A program made the translations under genes and the position numbers. A DNA stretch of 10,646 nt from Hydrogenophaga sp. (lineage in GTDB: Bacteria; Pseudomonadota; Gammaproteobacteria; Burkholderiales; Burkholderiaceae_C). Location of the stretch: the NCBI GenBank assembly GCA_018335615.1, contig JAGXRS010000145.1, forward strand, positions 1 to 10,646. The letters run 5' to 3'. This document shows, piece after piece, positions 1 through 6,400 of this stretch. A model generated the notes under the pieces. It was not told where the DNA came from and did no database searches. It worked only from the letters and a program-made list of their open reading frames with translations. Position 1 is the first letter of the stretch, and each line of letters begins with the position of its first letter.

Positions 1-446
1 TGGCCAGCAATTCGCTGGTGGAATGCATGGTGTTCGCCCAGGGCGCGGTCGCCGCCATCCGCAACGCCGCGCCGGTCCCGGCGCCCGTCATGCCCGAGTG
101 GGACGACAGCCGCGTGACCGATGCCGACGAGCAGGTGGTGATTTCACACAACTGGGACGAGCTGCGCCGCTTCATGTGGGATTACGTGGGCATCGTGCGC
201 ACCAACAAGCGGCTGGAGCGGGCTGCCCACCGCATCACCCTGCTGCAGCGCGAAATCCACGAGTTCTACTCGCAATTCCACGTCACGCGCGACCTGCTGG
301 AACTGCGCAACCTGGTGCAAGTGGCCGACCTCATCGTCATGAGCGCCATGATGCGACGCGAAAGCCGCGGCCTGCACTTCAGCCGCGACTATCCGGATCT
401 GCTGCCGGAAGCGAAACCGACGGTGCTGGTGCCGCCGGCGAGGTAA
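1..446 (+). CDS. nadB: L-aspartate oxidase, C-terminal part (5' end outside window)
   Basis: NadB is the FAD enzyme that oxidises L-aspartate to iminoaspartate, the first step of bacterial NAD synthesis; the product passes to NadA. The open frame begins at base 3 and gives 147 residues, about the last quarter to third of a protein that is normally about 530 residues. It opens with ASNSLVECMVF, matching the conserved ASNSLLE segment that closes the FAD-binding fold. The helical C-terminal domain follows, with HNWDELRRFMWDYVGIVRT, and ends with RRESRGLHFSRDYP, a hallmark of NadB and succinate dehydrogenase flavoproteins. The stop is TAA at 444-446. The catalytic core and start lie upstream of the window. 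The gene converges on nadA, the next enzyme of the pathway, 218 bp away, so the two are neighbours but not one operon. The identification is secure. Confidence 0.95.
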   Translation, partial: ASNSLVECMVFAQGAVAAIRNAAPVPAPVMPEWDDSRVTDADEQVVISHNWDELRRFMWDYVGIVRTNKRLERAAHRITLLQREIHEFYSQFHVTRDLLELRNLVQVADLIVMSAMMRRESRGLHFSRDYPDLLPEAKPTVLVPPAR

Positions 447-506
447 GTCGCGCAGCGCGGCGAGCGGCGCATGGGCTGGGCGCTTTTCATGCAGCGCTCA
501 CGTCCA

Positions 507-575
507 TTCGCCCTGAGCTTGTCGAAGGGCTCAACGAAAGGGTCACCGTTCGCCCTGAGCCTGTCGAAGGGCTCA
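507..575. repeat. Two tandem copies of a 27-nt REP-like hairpin
   Basis: Two near-identical 27-nt units occupy 507-533 and 549-575, with starts 42 nt apart. They differ at one base (C or T) in the stem. Each holds TGAGC(C/T), an 8-nt loop TGTCGAAG, and GGCTCA. Copy two is a perfect 6-bp stem; in copy one the changed base leaves a G-U pair in RNA. The core motif (TTCGCCCTGAG then TGTCGAAGGGC) is familiar as a dispersed intergenic repeat in Burkholderiales and other proteobacteria. It lies in the 218-bp gap between convergent nadB and nadA, where hairpins could act as bidirectional terminators, but no T-run follows. The rest of 447-664 holds nothing else I can support. A diverged third copy is at 4625-4650. 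Confidence 0.8.
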
Positions 576-664
576 CATCAACAAGGCCGCAAGGCTTCGA
601 CCAGCCCAGCCCGAACGGGGGGAAACGGCGCTCAGGGCCGACAAGTGCTGCTCCGACAACCGGC

Positions 665-1768
665 TCAGGCCGCGCCGATGTTCGGCACCAGCGCACCCGC
701 GTCCTGCCCGGCCTTGTGCGCAGCGGTGAAGGCCAGCATGCGGTCGATCGGCAGGCGGGCGCGCGGGATGATGGCCGGATCGACGTGGATTTCGTTCAGG
801 CCTTTCTCCAGCACCTGTGCCACGCCGGCCAGGCCGTTCATGGCCATCCAGGGGCAGTGCGCGCAGCTCTTGCAGGTGGCGCTGTTGCCGGCGGTGGGGG
901 CCTCGATGAACACCTTGCCGGGGTTCTGCTGGCGCAGCATGTGCATCATGCCGTTGTCGGTGGCCACGATGAACTCGGGCGCGTCCAGCTCGCGGGCAGC
1001 CTTGAGAATGGCCGATGTGGAACCCACGGCGTCGGCCAGCGCGATCACGTCGGCCGGGCTCTCCGGGTGCACCAGCACCTTGGCCAGCGGGTGTTCCTTC
1101 TTCAGGGCTTCCAGTTCAAAGGCCTTGAACTCGTCGTGCACGATGCACGAGCCGTTCCACATCACCATGTCGGCGCCGGTCTCGCGCTGGATGTAGCCGC
1201 CCAGGTGCCGGTCGGGTGCCCAGAGGATCTTGTGGCCCTTGTCCTTCAGTGCGTTGACGATGTCGAGCGCGCAGCTTGATGTGACCAGCCAGTCCGCACG
1301 CGCCTTCACGGCCGCGCTGGTGTTGGCGTAGACGACCACCGTGCGGTCGGGGTGGGCGTCGCAGAAGGCGCTGAATTCGTCGATGGGGCAGCCCAGGTCG
1401 AGCGAGCAGTTGGCGTCCAGATCGGGCATGAGCACGGTCTTTTCCGGGCTGAGCATCTTGGCCGTTTCACCCATGAAGCGCACGCCGCTGACCACCAGCG
1501 TCTGCGCGGCATGATCGCGCCCGAAGCGCGCCATCTCCAGCGAATCGCTGACGATGCCGCCGGTCTCGATCGCCAGGTCCTGCAGGTCGGGGTGCACGTA
1601 GTAGTGCGACACCATCACCGCGTTGCGCTCTTTCAGCAGGCGGCGGATCTTGTCTTTGAGTTCGGCACGCTGCTTCGGCCCCGGCTCCACCGGGACACGC
1701 GCCCAGGCGTGCTGCGTCGGGCAGCTGGGCTGTTCGTACTCGACGTCGATGATGGCGGTGTTGGTCAT
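665..1768 (-). CDS. nadA: Quinolinate synthase
   Basis: NadA is the [4Fe-4S] enzyme that condenses iminoaspartate with dihydroxyacetone phosphate to quinolinate, in the cytoplasm. The protein has 367 residues against 347 in E. coli, with a slightly longer N-terminus. Visible family motifs are SHYYVHPDLQDLA (54-66), DSLEMA (75-80), SGVRFMGETAKML (94-106), DANCSLDLGCP (118-128), GSCIVH (206-211) and CKSCAHCPWMAMNGL (299-313). By homology the cluster ligands should be Cys121, Cys208 and Cys305. The start is ATG at 1766-1768, with a weak purine-rich GGAA upstream; the stop is TGA. It follows nadC by 25 bp on the same strand, so a nadC-nadA operon is likely, and it converges on nadB. Nothing in the sequence suggests loss of function. 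Confidence 0.97.
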   Translation of the reverse strand: MTNTAIIDVEYEQPSCPTQHAWARVPVEPGPKQRAELKDKIRRLLKERNAVMVSHYYVHPDLQDLAIETGGIVSDSLEMARFGRDHAAQTLVVSGVRFMGETAKMLSPEKTVLMPDLDANCSLDLGCPIDEFSAFCDAHPDRTVVVYANTSAAVKARADWLVTSSCALDIVNALKDKGHKILWAPDRHLGGYIQRETGADMVMWNGSCIVHDEFKAFELEALKKEHPLAKVLVHPESPADVIALADAVGSTSAILKAARELDAPEFIVATDNGMMHMLRQQNPGKVFIEAPTAGNSATCKSCAHCPWMAMNGLAGVAQVLEKGLNEIHVDPAIIPRARLPIDRMLAFTAAHKAGQDAGALVPNIGAA

Positions 1769-1793
1769 GTCAGTGGTTCCGGTGAGGCGGTGG

Positions 1794-2651
1794 TCAGTCC
1801 ATCCGCATCGAAAAGTCGGTGGCCTTCACGTCTTTCGTCAGGGCTCCGATGGAAATGCGGTCAACCCCCGTTTCTGCAAGGGAGCGCACGGACTCCAGGT
1901 TCACACCGCCGGAAATTTCGAGCACGGCGCGGCCCGCGTTGCGGCGCACCGCTTCGTGCAGCGTGGGCAGGTCCATGTTGTCGAGCAGCACCATGGTAGC
2001 GCCGCAGGCCAGCGCCTCGTCGAGCTGGTCCAGCGTCTCCACCTCGATCTCCACGAAGCGGGCCTGCGGCGAGGTTTCGCGCACGCGCTGCAGCACGGCC
2101 GCCACCCCACCCGCCGCGGCGATGTGGTTTTCCTTGATGAGCACGGCGTCGTAAAGCCCCACGCGGTGGTTCACGCCGCCGCCGGCGGTGACGGCGTATT
2201 TCTGCGCCAGCCGCAGCCCGGGCAGCGTCTTGCGGGTGTCCACGATCTGGGCCCGCGTGCCCGCGACGGCCTGCACGTAGGTGGCGGTCTTGGTGGCCAC
2301 GGCCGACAGCAGCTGCAGGAAATTGAGTGCGGTGCGTTCGGCGGTGAGCAACTGACGGGCTGAGCCCTCGATGTGCAGCACCACCTGGTCGGGCGCGCAG
2401 CGCTGCCCTTCCGCGACATGCCAGGTGAGCCGGGCCTCTGGGTCCAGCGCCCGCACGGCGGCGTCCACCCAGGGGGTGCCGCAGATCACGGCCGCCTCGC
2501 GCGCGAGGATGCGCGCCGTGGTGCGGCGCGCGCCGTCCACCAGCGCGGCGGTGAGGTCGCCGGTGCCAACATCTTCGGCCAGCGCCCGCGCCACGTCGCG
2601 CCGGGCCAGGTCGGCCAGATCGACCGGGGTGAATTCAGACAGGTGTTTCAT
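1794..2651 (-). CDS. nadC: Nicotinate-nucleotide pyrophosphorylase (carboxylating), quinolinate phosphoribosyltransferase
   Basis: NadC joins quinolinate to phosphoribosyl pyrophosphate and decarboxylates it to nicotinate mononucleotide, completing the de novo branch that NadB and NadA start. The 285-residue product is close to the usual 280-300. Motifs are EDVGTGDLT (26-34), TAERTALNFLQ (103-113), DTRKTLPGLR (138-147), GGGVNHR (157-163), KENH (173-176), EVE (203-205), LLDN (222-225) and SGGV (247-250), which form the substrate and phosphoribosyl site. I chose the ATG at 2649-2651 (MKHLSEF). An upstream in-frame start near 2708 would add 19 unlikely residues and run through the panB promoter region. 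No strong ribosome binding site is visible. It is first in a nadC-nadA pair and divergent from panB. Confidence 0.96.
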   Translation of the reverse strand: MKHLSEFTPVDLADLARRDVARALAEDVGTGDLTAALVDGARRTTARILAREAAVICGTPWVDAAVRALDPEARLTWHVAEGQRCAPDQVVLHIEGSARQLLTAERTALNFLQLLSAVATKTATYVQAVAGTRAQIVDTRKTLPGLRLAQKYAVTAGGGVNHRVGLYDAVLIKENHIAAAGGVAAVLQRVRETSPQARFVEIEVETLDQLDEALACGATMVLLDNMDLPTLHEAVRRNAGRAVLEISGGVNLESVRSLAETGVDRISIGALTKDVKATDFSMRMD

Positions 2652-2725
2652 GGGGGGCAAGCATAACGGGATCGAATATAGTGCCCCCATTCCGATTGCC
2701 ACGCACACAACCGAGGCTTACACAC
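2652..2725. promoter_or_regulatory. Divergent nadC/panB promoter region
   Basis: This 74-bp gap must hold start signals for nadC (minus) and panB (plus). Its only AT-rich patch is GAATATAGT at 2674-2682. On the plus strand TATAGT (2677-2682) matches the sigma-70 -10 box at 5 of 6 positions and would give panB a leader of about 37 nt. On the minus strand the overlapping TATATT (2675-2680) also matches 5 of 6 and would give nadC a leader of about 17 nt. No good -35 box is visible for either strand. GAGG at 2713-2716 is the probable panB ribosome binding site. The promoter call is inference from position and base composition. Confidence 0.4.
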
Positions 2726-3613
2726 ATGAGCATCACCGCCCCCGCTGCGCCCCTGGCCACCCCGTACGGCACACTGCCCGCCGCATCGCCCTTGCCGCAG
2801 CGCAAGCCGGTGAGCCTGCCGCGGCTGATGGAGATGCGCGAGCGCGGTGAGAAAATCACCATGCTCACCGCCTACGACGCCACCTTTGCCGCCGTGGCCG
2901 ACGCCGCAGGCGTTGAATGCATCCTCGTCGGTGACTCGCTGGGCATGGTGTGCCAGGGTCTGTCCAGCACCGTGGGCGTGACGCTGGAGACCATGCGCTA
3001 CCACACCGAAAGCGTGGTCCGGGGCCTGCAGCGTGTGCAGGCGACGGCCTGGGTGATCGGTGACCTGCCCTTCGGCAGCTACCACGAAGGCAAGGAACAG
3101 GCACTGCGCAGCGCCGCCGAACTGATGCGCGCCGGCGCCCACATGGTCAAGCTCGAAGGCGGCGGCTGGACGGCCGAGACGGTGCGCTTTCTGGTCGAGC
3201 GTGGCATCCCGGTCTGCGCCCACCTCGGACTCACGCCACAGACGGTGCACGCTCTGGGCGGCTACCGGGTGCAGGGCCGTGGCGACGCCGCCGCCCTGAC
3301 CCTGCGCCGCCATGCATTGGAACTGCAAGACGCTGGCGCCAACATGCTGGTGCTCGAAATGGTGCCCGCCACCGTGTCCCGGGAGATCACCGAAGAGCTC
3401 AAGACCTGTCACACCATCGGCATCGGCGCCGGCAAGGGAACGGCCGGCCAGGTGCTGGTGATGCACGACATGCTGGGCATCAACCTGGGCAAGAATCCGA
3501 AGTTCGTGCGCAACTTCATGGAAGGCCAGGCCAGCGTGCGCGATGCCATGGCGGCCTATGTGGCCGCCGTCAAGAACGGCACATTCCCCGACGACAGCCT
3601 GCACGCCTGGTGA
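2726..3613 (+). CDS. panB: 3-methyl-2-oxobutanoate (ketopantoate) hydroxymethyltransferase
   Basis: PanB transfers a hydroxymethyl group from methylenetetrahydrofolate to 2-oxoisovalerate, giving ketopantoate, the committed step to pantothenate and coenzyme A. The product has 295 residues; E. coli PanB has 264. Much of the difference is an N-terminal stretch of about 28 residues rich in Ala and Pro. Motifs are TMLTAYDATFA (45-55), ILVGDSLGMV (66-75), GDLPFGSY (112-119), MVKLEGG (140-146), HLGLTPQTVHALGGYRVQGR (166-185), VLEMVP (209-214) and GIGAG (232-236). By alignment with E. coli, Asp70, Asp113 and Glu144 bind magnesium and Glu211 is the catalytic residue. The ATG at 2726 has GAGG nine bases upstream; an earlier in-frame start at 2681 would overlap the presumed promoter. 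panC follows 106 bp downstream. Confidence 0.96.
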   Translation: MSITAPAAPLATPYGTLPAASPLPQRKPVSLPRLMEMRERGEKITMLTAYDATFAAVADAAGVECILVGDSLGMVCQGLSSTVGVTLETMRYHTESVVRGLQRVQATAWVIGDLPFGSYHEGKEQALRSAAELMRAGAHMVKLEGGGWTAETVRFLVERGIPVCAHLGLTPQTVHALGGYRVQGRGDAAALTLRRHALELQDAGANMLVLEMVPATVSREITEELKTCHTIGIGAGKGTAGQVLVMHDMLGINLGKNPKFVRNFMEGQASVRDAMAAYVAAVKNGTFPDDSLHAW

Positions 3614-3632
3614 ACAGGCCCACCCCCGCCGC

Positions 3633-3695
3633 GCTGCGCGCGACCCCCTCAAGGGGGCAACACCTGCCGTCTGGCGCAGCCAGCCCAGCGGTGTT
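3633..3695. repeat. Intergenic hairpin element between panB and panC
   Basis: The 106-bp panB-panC gap holds a compact structured element. CCCCCT (3644-3649) and AGGGGG (3652-3657) form an inverted repeat with a very short loop. It is enclosed by GCTGCGC (3633-3639) and its exact complement GCGCAGC (3674-3680). AACACC (3659-3664) also matches GGTGTT (3690-3695), but that pairing crosses the outer stem. The CCCCCTCAAGGGGG core flanked by GCGC arms resembles a repeat I recognise from Comamonadaceae intergenic regions, though copy number cannot be checked here. There is no T-run, so it is not a standard intrinsic terminator. It could moderate read-through from panB to panC. Confidence 0.65.
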
Positions 3696-3719
3696 TCCCG
3701 GTTACTTCGCCTCACGCTC

Positions 3720-4586
3720 ATGAAACTCGTCCACACCCTCGAAGACCTGCGCGCCGCGCTCAAGCCCTACGATTCACCGGCTTTTGTGCCGACCATGGGC
3801 AACCTGCACGCCGGGCACCTGGACCTGGTGCGCACCGCGAAGCCGCTGGGCGACGTGACGGTGGCCAGCATCTTCGTGAACCGGCTGCAATTCGCGCCGC
3901 ACGAAGACTTCGACACCTACCCGCGCACGCTGCAGGCCGACTGCGACAAGTTGGCCACCGAAGGTTGCGACGTGGTGTTTGCGCCATCCGAGAAAGAGCT
4001 GTATCCCGAGCCGCAGGGCTTCAAGGTGCAGCCGCCCGCTGAACTGGCCGACATCCTGGAAGGTCACTTCCGCCCCGGCTTTTTTGTCGGCGTGAGCACC
4101 GTGGTGATGAAGCTGTTCCAGTGCGTGTTCGCGCAGGCCAAGGGCCCGCGCTACGCCGTGTTCGGCAAGAAGGATTACCAGCAGCAGATGGTGATCCGGC
4201 GCATGGTGCAGCAGTTTGCGCTGCCCGTGACCATCGTGGGCGCCGAGACCCAGCGCGCACCCGACGGCCTGGCCCTGAGTTCTCGAAACGGCTACCTGAG
4301 CGAAAGCGAGCGGGAAGAAGCGGTCCAGCTCTCGCTGGCGCTGCGCGCCCTGGCGCGCGACGCACTGGCCGCCGCAGACGGCCTGCCGGCGCACCGCGAC
4401 GGGCTCGAAGCACGCGCCCTGCAGGCGTTGGCGGCACGCGGCTGGCAGCCCGACTACCTGACCGTGCGCCGCCGGGTTGACCTGCAGCCACCCACCGCGC
4501 TGGACGCCGCCACCGCACAGTCACTGGTGGTGCTGGGCGCGGCGCGGCTGGGCTCTACCCGGCTGATCGACAACTTCGAAATCTGA
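3720..4586 (+). CDS. panC: Pantothenate synthetase (pantoate--beta-alanine ligase)
   Basis: PanC makes pantothenate from pantoate and beta-alanine with ATP, through a pantoyl-adenylate. The product has 288 residues, near the usual 280-285. The adenylate-forming signatures are all present: PTMGNLHAGHLDLV (24-37) with the HxGH box at 30-33, FVNRLQF (52-58), EDFDTYPRT (62-70), RPGFFVGVSTVV (118-129), FGKKDYQQ (148-155), DGLALSSRN (182-190) with the KMSKS-like LSSRN, and a C-terminal RLIDN. FVNRLQF in place of the commoner FVNPxQF is, from memory, usual in betaproteobacteria. The ATG at 3720 gives the standard family N-terminus MKLVHTLEDLR; earlier in-frame codons read into panB and the repeat. 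No clear ribosome binding site precedes it. It lies downstream of panB; the beta-alanine-forming gene panD is not in the window. Confidence 0.96.
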   Translation: MKLVHTLEDLRAALKPYDSPAFVPTMGNLHAGHLDLVRTAKPLGDVTVASIFVNRLQFAPHEDFDTYPRTLQADCDKLATEGCDVVFAPSEKELYPEPQGFKVQPPAELADILEGHFRPGFFVGVSTVVMKLFQCVFAQAKGPRYAVFGKKDYQQQMVIRRMVQQFALPVTIVGAETQRAPDGLALSSRNGYLSESEREEAVQLSLALRALARDALAAADGLPAHRDGLEARALQALAARGWQPDYLTVRRRVDLQPPTALDAATAQSLVVLGAARLGSTRLIDNFEI

Positions 4587-4620
4587 CCTCTCGGTACAGC
4601 CTCACATGGGAAGACACCAT

Positions 4621-4717
4621 CCCGTTCGCCCTGCGCCCCGAAGGGCTCTGAGGGGAGGCGCATGAGCGCCTCCATCCTTCGCCAGGCGCAGGAGGCGGGG
4701 ATGTCAGATCGAACGGG
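4621..4717. repeat. 97-nt nested inverted repeat, including a diverged REP-like copy
   Basis: Four arm pairs nest in register: CCCGTTCG (4621-4628) with CGAACGGG (4710-4717); CCTGCGCC (4630-4637) with GGCGCAGG (4685-4692); CGAAGG (4639-4644) with CCTTCG (4676-4681); and GGAGGCGC (4654-4661) with GCGCCTCC (4666-4673) around the loop ATGA. All four pairs are perfect complements. The left arm at 4625-4650 (TTCGCCCTG then CGAAGGGCTC) resembles the repeat units at 507-575. The element lies between the convergent panC and gpsA genes. It could be a dispersed palindromic element or a transcription stop; there is no T-run for a classic intrinsic terminator. Confidence 0.75.
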
Positions 4718-4738
4718 GGTTTTGGTCTTCCGAGCGTC

Positions 4739-4764
4739 CCGAGCGTGTGGAAGGGCACGCTCGG
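4739..4764. other. 9-bp perfect hairpin in panC/gpsA gap
   Basis: CCGAGCGTG (4739-4747) and CACGCTCGG (4756-4764) are exact complements separated by an 8-nt loop. The hairpin lies between convergent genes, 76 bp past the gpsA stop on the minus strand. No T-run flanks it on either strand, so termination by this alone is uncertain. Confidence 0.5.
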
Positions 4765-4793
4765 CCCGCACGGCAGTGGGCTTCCTGAAAACG

Positions 4794-4823
4794 GTCGCCG
4801 CGCCCCGTCGCGACTTCGGCGAC
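4794..4823. other. Inverted repeat just downstream of gpsA
   Basis: GTCGCCG (4794-4800) pairs exactly with CGGCGAC (4817-4823) across a 16-nt GC-rich spacer. On the minus strand it begins 17 bases after the gpsA stop, a typical position for a 3'-end stabilising or terminating hairpin. It lacks a T-run. With the two upstream hairpins it accounts for most of the structure in the 253-bp gap 4587-4839, in which I see no gene. Confidence 0.4.
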
Positions 4824-4839
4824 AGCGTCTCTTCCTCAG

Positions 4840-5853
4840 CTACAGCGCCTCTTGCTTCGGATCGCGCCCCATGAGCGCGGCCACGGCCTGCTCAGGGCGC
4901 AGACGGCCTTCGAGCAGGGCGACCACGCCTTCGCTGATGGGCATTTCAATGTCCAGCGCCCGGGCGCGCTGCACCACGGTGCGCGCGCTGTACACGCCCT
5001 CGGCCACATGCCCCAGTGAGTCGACGGCCTGCTGCAGGCTCAGGCCCTGGGCCAGCAGCTGCCCGACCTTGCGGTTGCGCGAGAGGTCGCCGGTGGCGGT
5101 GAGCACGAGGTCGCCCAGGCCCGAGAGGCCCATGAAGGTCTCGGCCCGTGCGCCCAGCGCCAGGCCCAGGCGCGTCATTTCGGCCAGGCCCCGCGTGACC
5201 AGCGCCGCGCGGGCGTTGAGCCCCAGGTTCAACCCGTCACACAGGCCGGTGGCGATGGCTAGCACGTTCTTGACCGCCCCCCCCACCTCGACGCCGACGA
5301 TGTCGTCATTGGCGTAGACGCGCACGCTGGCGCAGTGGAAGGCGCGCACCAGCGCGTCCCGCACGCTGGCGTGTTCGCTGGCGGCCACCAGCGCGGTCGG
5401 CTGGCCGCGGGCCACTTCCTGCGCAAAGCTGGGACCGCTGAGCACACCGGCACAGAGAGCAGGCGCCACCTGGGCACGGATTTCATGGCCGAGCAGGCCG
5501 GGAGAAGGCTCACCAGCAGGAACCGCCTCAAAGCCCTTGCACAGCCAGGCCACCGGCACCTGGCACTCGCGCAGTTGCTCCAGCATGCCGCGCAGGCCGG
5601 CCATGGGCGTGGCAACAATGACCAGATCGGCTTCGCGCAGCGGCGAGCCGACACCGCCCAGCGCCCCCGTGGCAATGGTCAGCGGCGCGGGAAACGCGTG
5701 GCCAGCGAGGTAGCGGCGATTTTCACGTTGCACCGCCATCTCGGCGGCCTGGGCCGCGTCGCGCGCCCACAGGCTCACCCGGTGGTCTTGCCGGGCCGCG
5801 CTGATGGCCAGGGCCGTGCCCCACGCCCCGGCGCCGAGCACGGCGATGTGCAT
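4840..5853 (-). CDS. gpsA: NAD(P)-dependent glycerol-3-phosphate dehydrogenase
   Basis: GpsA reduces dihydroxyacetone phosphate to sn-glycerol-3-phosphate, the backbone for phospholipid synthesis, in the cytoplasm. The product has 337 residues, the family's usual size. It starts with the nucleotide-binding MHIAVLGAGAWGTALA (GAGAWG at 7-12). Further motifs are CKGFE (105-109), LSGPSFAQEVA (138-148), VGGAVKNVLAIA (190-201) with the catalytic Lys195, SGLGDLVLT (244-252) and SRNR (258-261). I chose the ATG at 5851-5853 because it gives the family N-terminus. A GTG nine bases upstream (5860-5862) is equally possible and would add three residues; neither has a clear ribosome binding site. The secB stop is only 25 bp upstream, so gpsA is probably cotranscribed with secB, as in E. 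coli. The stop is TAG, followed by the hairpin-rich gap shared with panC. Confidence 0.96.
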   Translation of the reverse strand: MHIAVLGAGAWGTALAISAARQDHRVSLWARDAAQAAEMAVQRENRRYLAGHAFPAPLTIATGALGGVGSPLREADLVIVATPMAGLRGMLEQLRECQVPVAWLCKGFEAVPAGEPSPGLLGHEIRAQVAPALCAGVLSGPSFAQEVARGQPTALVAASEHASVRDALVRAFHCASVRVYANDDIVGVEVGGAVKNVLAIATGLCDGLNLGLNARAALVTRGLAEMTRLGLALGARAETFMGLSGLGDLVLTATGDLSRNRKVGQLLAQGLSLQQAVDSLGHVAEGVYSARTVVQRARALDIEMPISEGVVALLEGRLRPEQAVAALMGRDPKQEAL

Positions 5854-5878
5854 GGCTGACACAGCCCGACCCCCGTGT

Positions 5879-6337
5879 TTATTGCGTGACGATGCGGGGT
5901 GCGTCTTCAGCGGCCTGCGCCTGCTGCTGTTCGTACATGGCCTGGAAGTTGATTTCGGCCAGGTGCACGGGCGGGAAGCCGCCGCGCTGGATCAGGTCGG
6001 CCACGTTGCTGCGCAGGTAGGGGTAGACGATCTGCGGGCAGGCAATGCCCATGATCGGGCCCATCTGTTCCTGCGGCAGGTTGCGGATTTCAAAAATGCC
6101 GGCCTGCTTGACCTCGACCAGGAACACGGTCTTGTCCTTGATCTTGGTCTGCACCGTGGCGGTGACGCAGATCTCGTACACGCCGTCGGCGACCGGGTTG
6201 GCTTCCACGCCCAGCTGGATGTCGACGGAAGGCTGCTCCTGCTCCAGCAGGATCGCGGGCGAATTGGGCTGCTCGAGCGAGGCTTCCTTCAGGTAGACAC
6301 GCTGGATCTGGAAGGTGGGGTCAAGGTTGTCGGCCAT
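5879..6337 (-). CDS. secB: Protein-export chaperone SecB
   Basis: SecB is a tetrameric cytoplasmic chaperone that holds preproteins unfolded and hands them to SecA. The product has 152 residues (155 in E. coli). It shows the family start FQIQRVYLKEASLE (9-22), the beta-rich core with DGVYEICVTATVQTK (51-65), and the C-terminal signature CPQIVYPYLRSNVADLIQRG (100-119) followed by GFPPVHLAEINFQAMY. The last 15 residues are Gln/Ala-rich. The ATG at 6335-6337 gives the standard N-terminus; upstream in-frame codons would translate the terminator-like element at 6360-6400. The leader between that element and the ATG is only 22 nt and shows no convincing ribosome binding site. It lies between grxC and gpsA, an order conserved with E. 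coli. Confidence 0.96.
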   Translation of the reverse strand: MADNLDPTFQIQRVYLKEASLEQPNSPAILLEQEQPSVDIQLGVEANPVADGVYEICVTATVQTKIKDKTVFLVEVKQAGIFEIRNLPQEQMGPIMGIACPQIVYPYLRSNVADLIQRGGFPPVHLAEINFQAMYEQQQAQAAEDAPRIVTQ

Positions 6338-6359
6338 GGTGCGATGTAGGGTGAGGCGG

Positions 6360-6400
6360 AAAAACAAAACCCGCCGGGGACACTGTGTTCCCGCAGCGGG
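6360..6400 (-). terminator. Intrinsic terminator or attenuator between grxC and secB
   Basis: Read on the minus strand, CCCGC (6396-6400) and GCGGG (6370-6374) form an outer stem. It encloses GGGAACAC (6385-6392) and GTGTCCCC (6376-6383), which pair with one mismatch. Directly after it comes the T-run TTTTGTTTTT (complement of 6360-6369). This is the standard layout of a rho-independent terminator for grxC. It ends only 22 nt before the secB start, leaving no room for a full promoter downstream, so secB must be transcribed through it or from a promoter that overlaps it or lies upstream. Confidence 0.75.

Noticed and set aside
507..575. Possible CRISPR array from the spaced 27-nt repeats
   Set aside because: There are only two units, with a 15-nt spacer, no third repeat and no cas genes. 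The units match a dispersed hairpin family instead.
471..1196. Plus-strand open frame carrying two FALSLSKGS peptide repeats
   Set aside because: The peptide repeats come from the REP-like DNA units, and the rest is antisense to nadA. It is a spurious gene of a kind these repeats often cause.
23..1279. Long plus-strand open frame across nadB, the repeats and nadA
   Set aside because: It overlaps nadB in another frame and is antisense to nadA, and it reads through the hairpin repeats. There is no coherent domain.
2652..2708. Longer nadC start near 2708
   Set aside because: The extra 19 residues do not fit the family and would place translation through the panB promoter region.
2648..3763. 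Minus-strand open frame of about 371 codons opposite panB
   Set aside because: It is antisense to an intact panB with all metal and catalytic residues; its composition is that of a reverse-strand shadow.
4269..4288. Partial resemblance to the REP-like unit (CCCTGAG then TCTCGAA) inside panC
   Set aside because: It lies in the conserved LALSSRN coding motif, lacks the GGGCTCA arm and forms no stem, so it is explained by the protein sequence.
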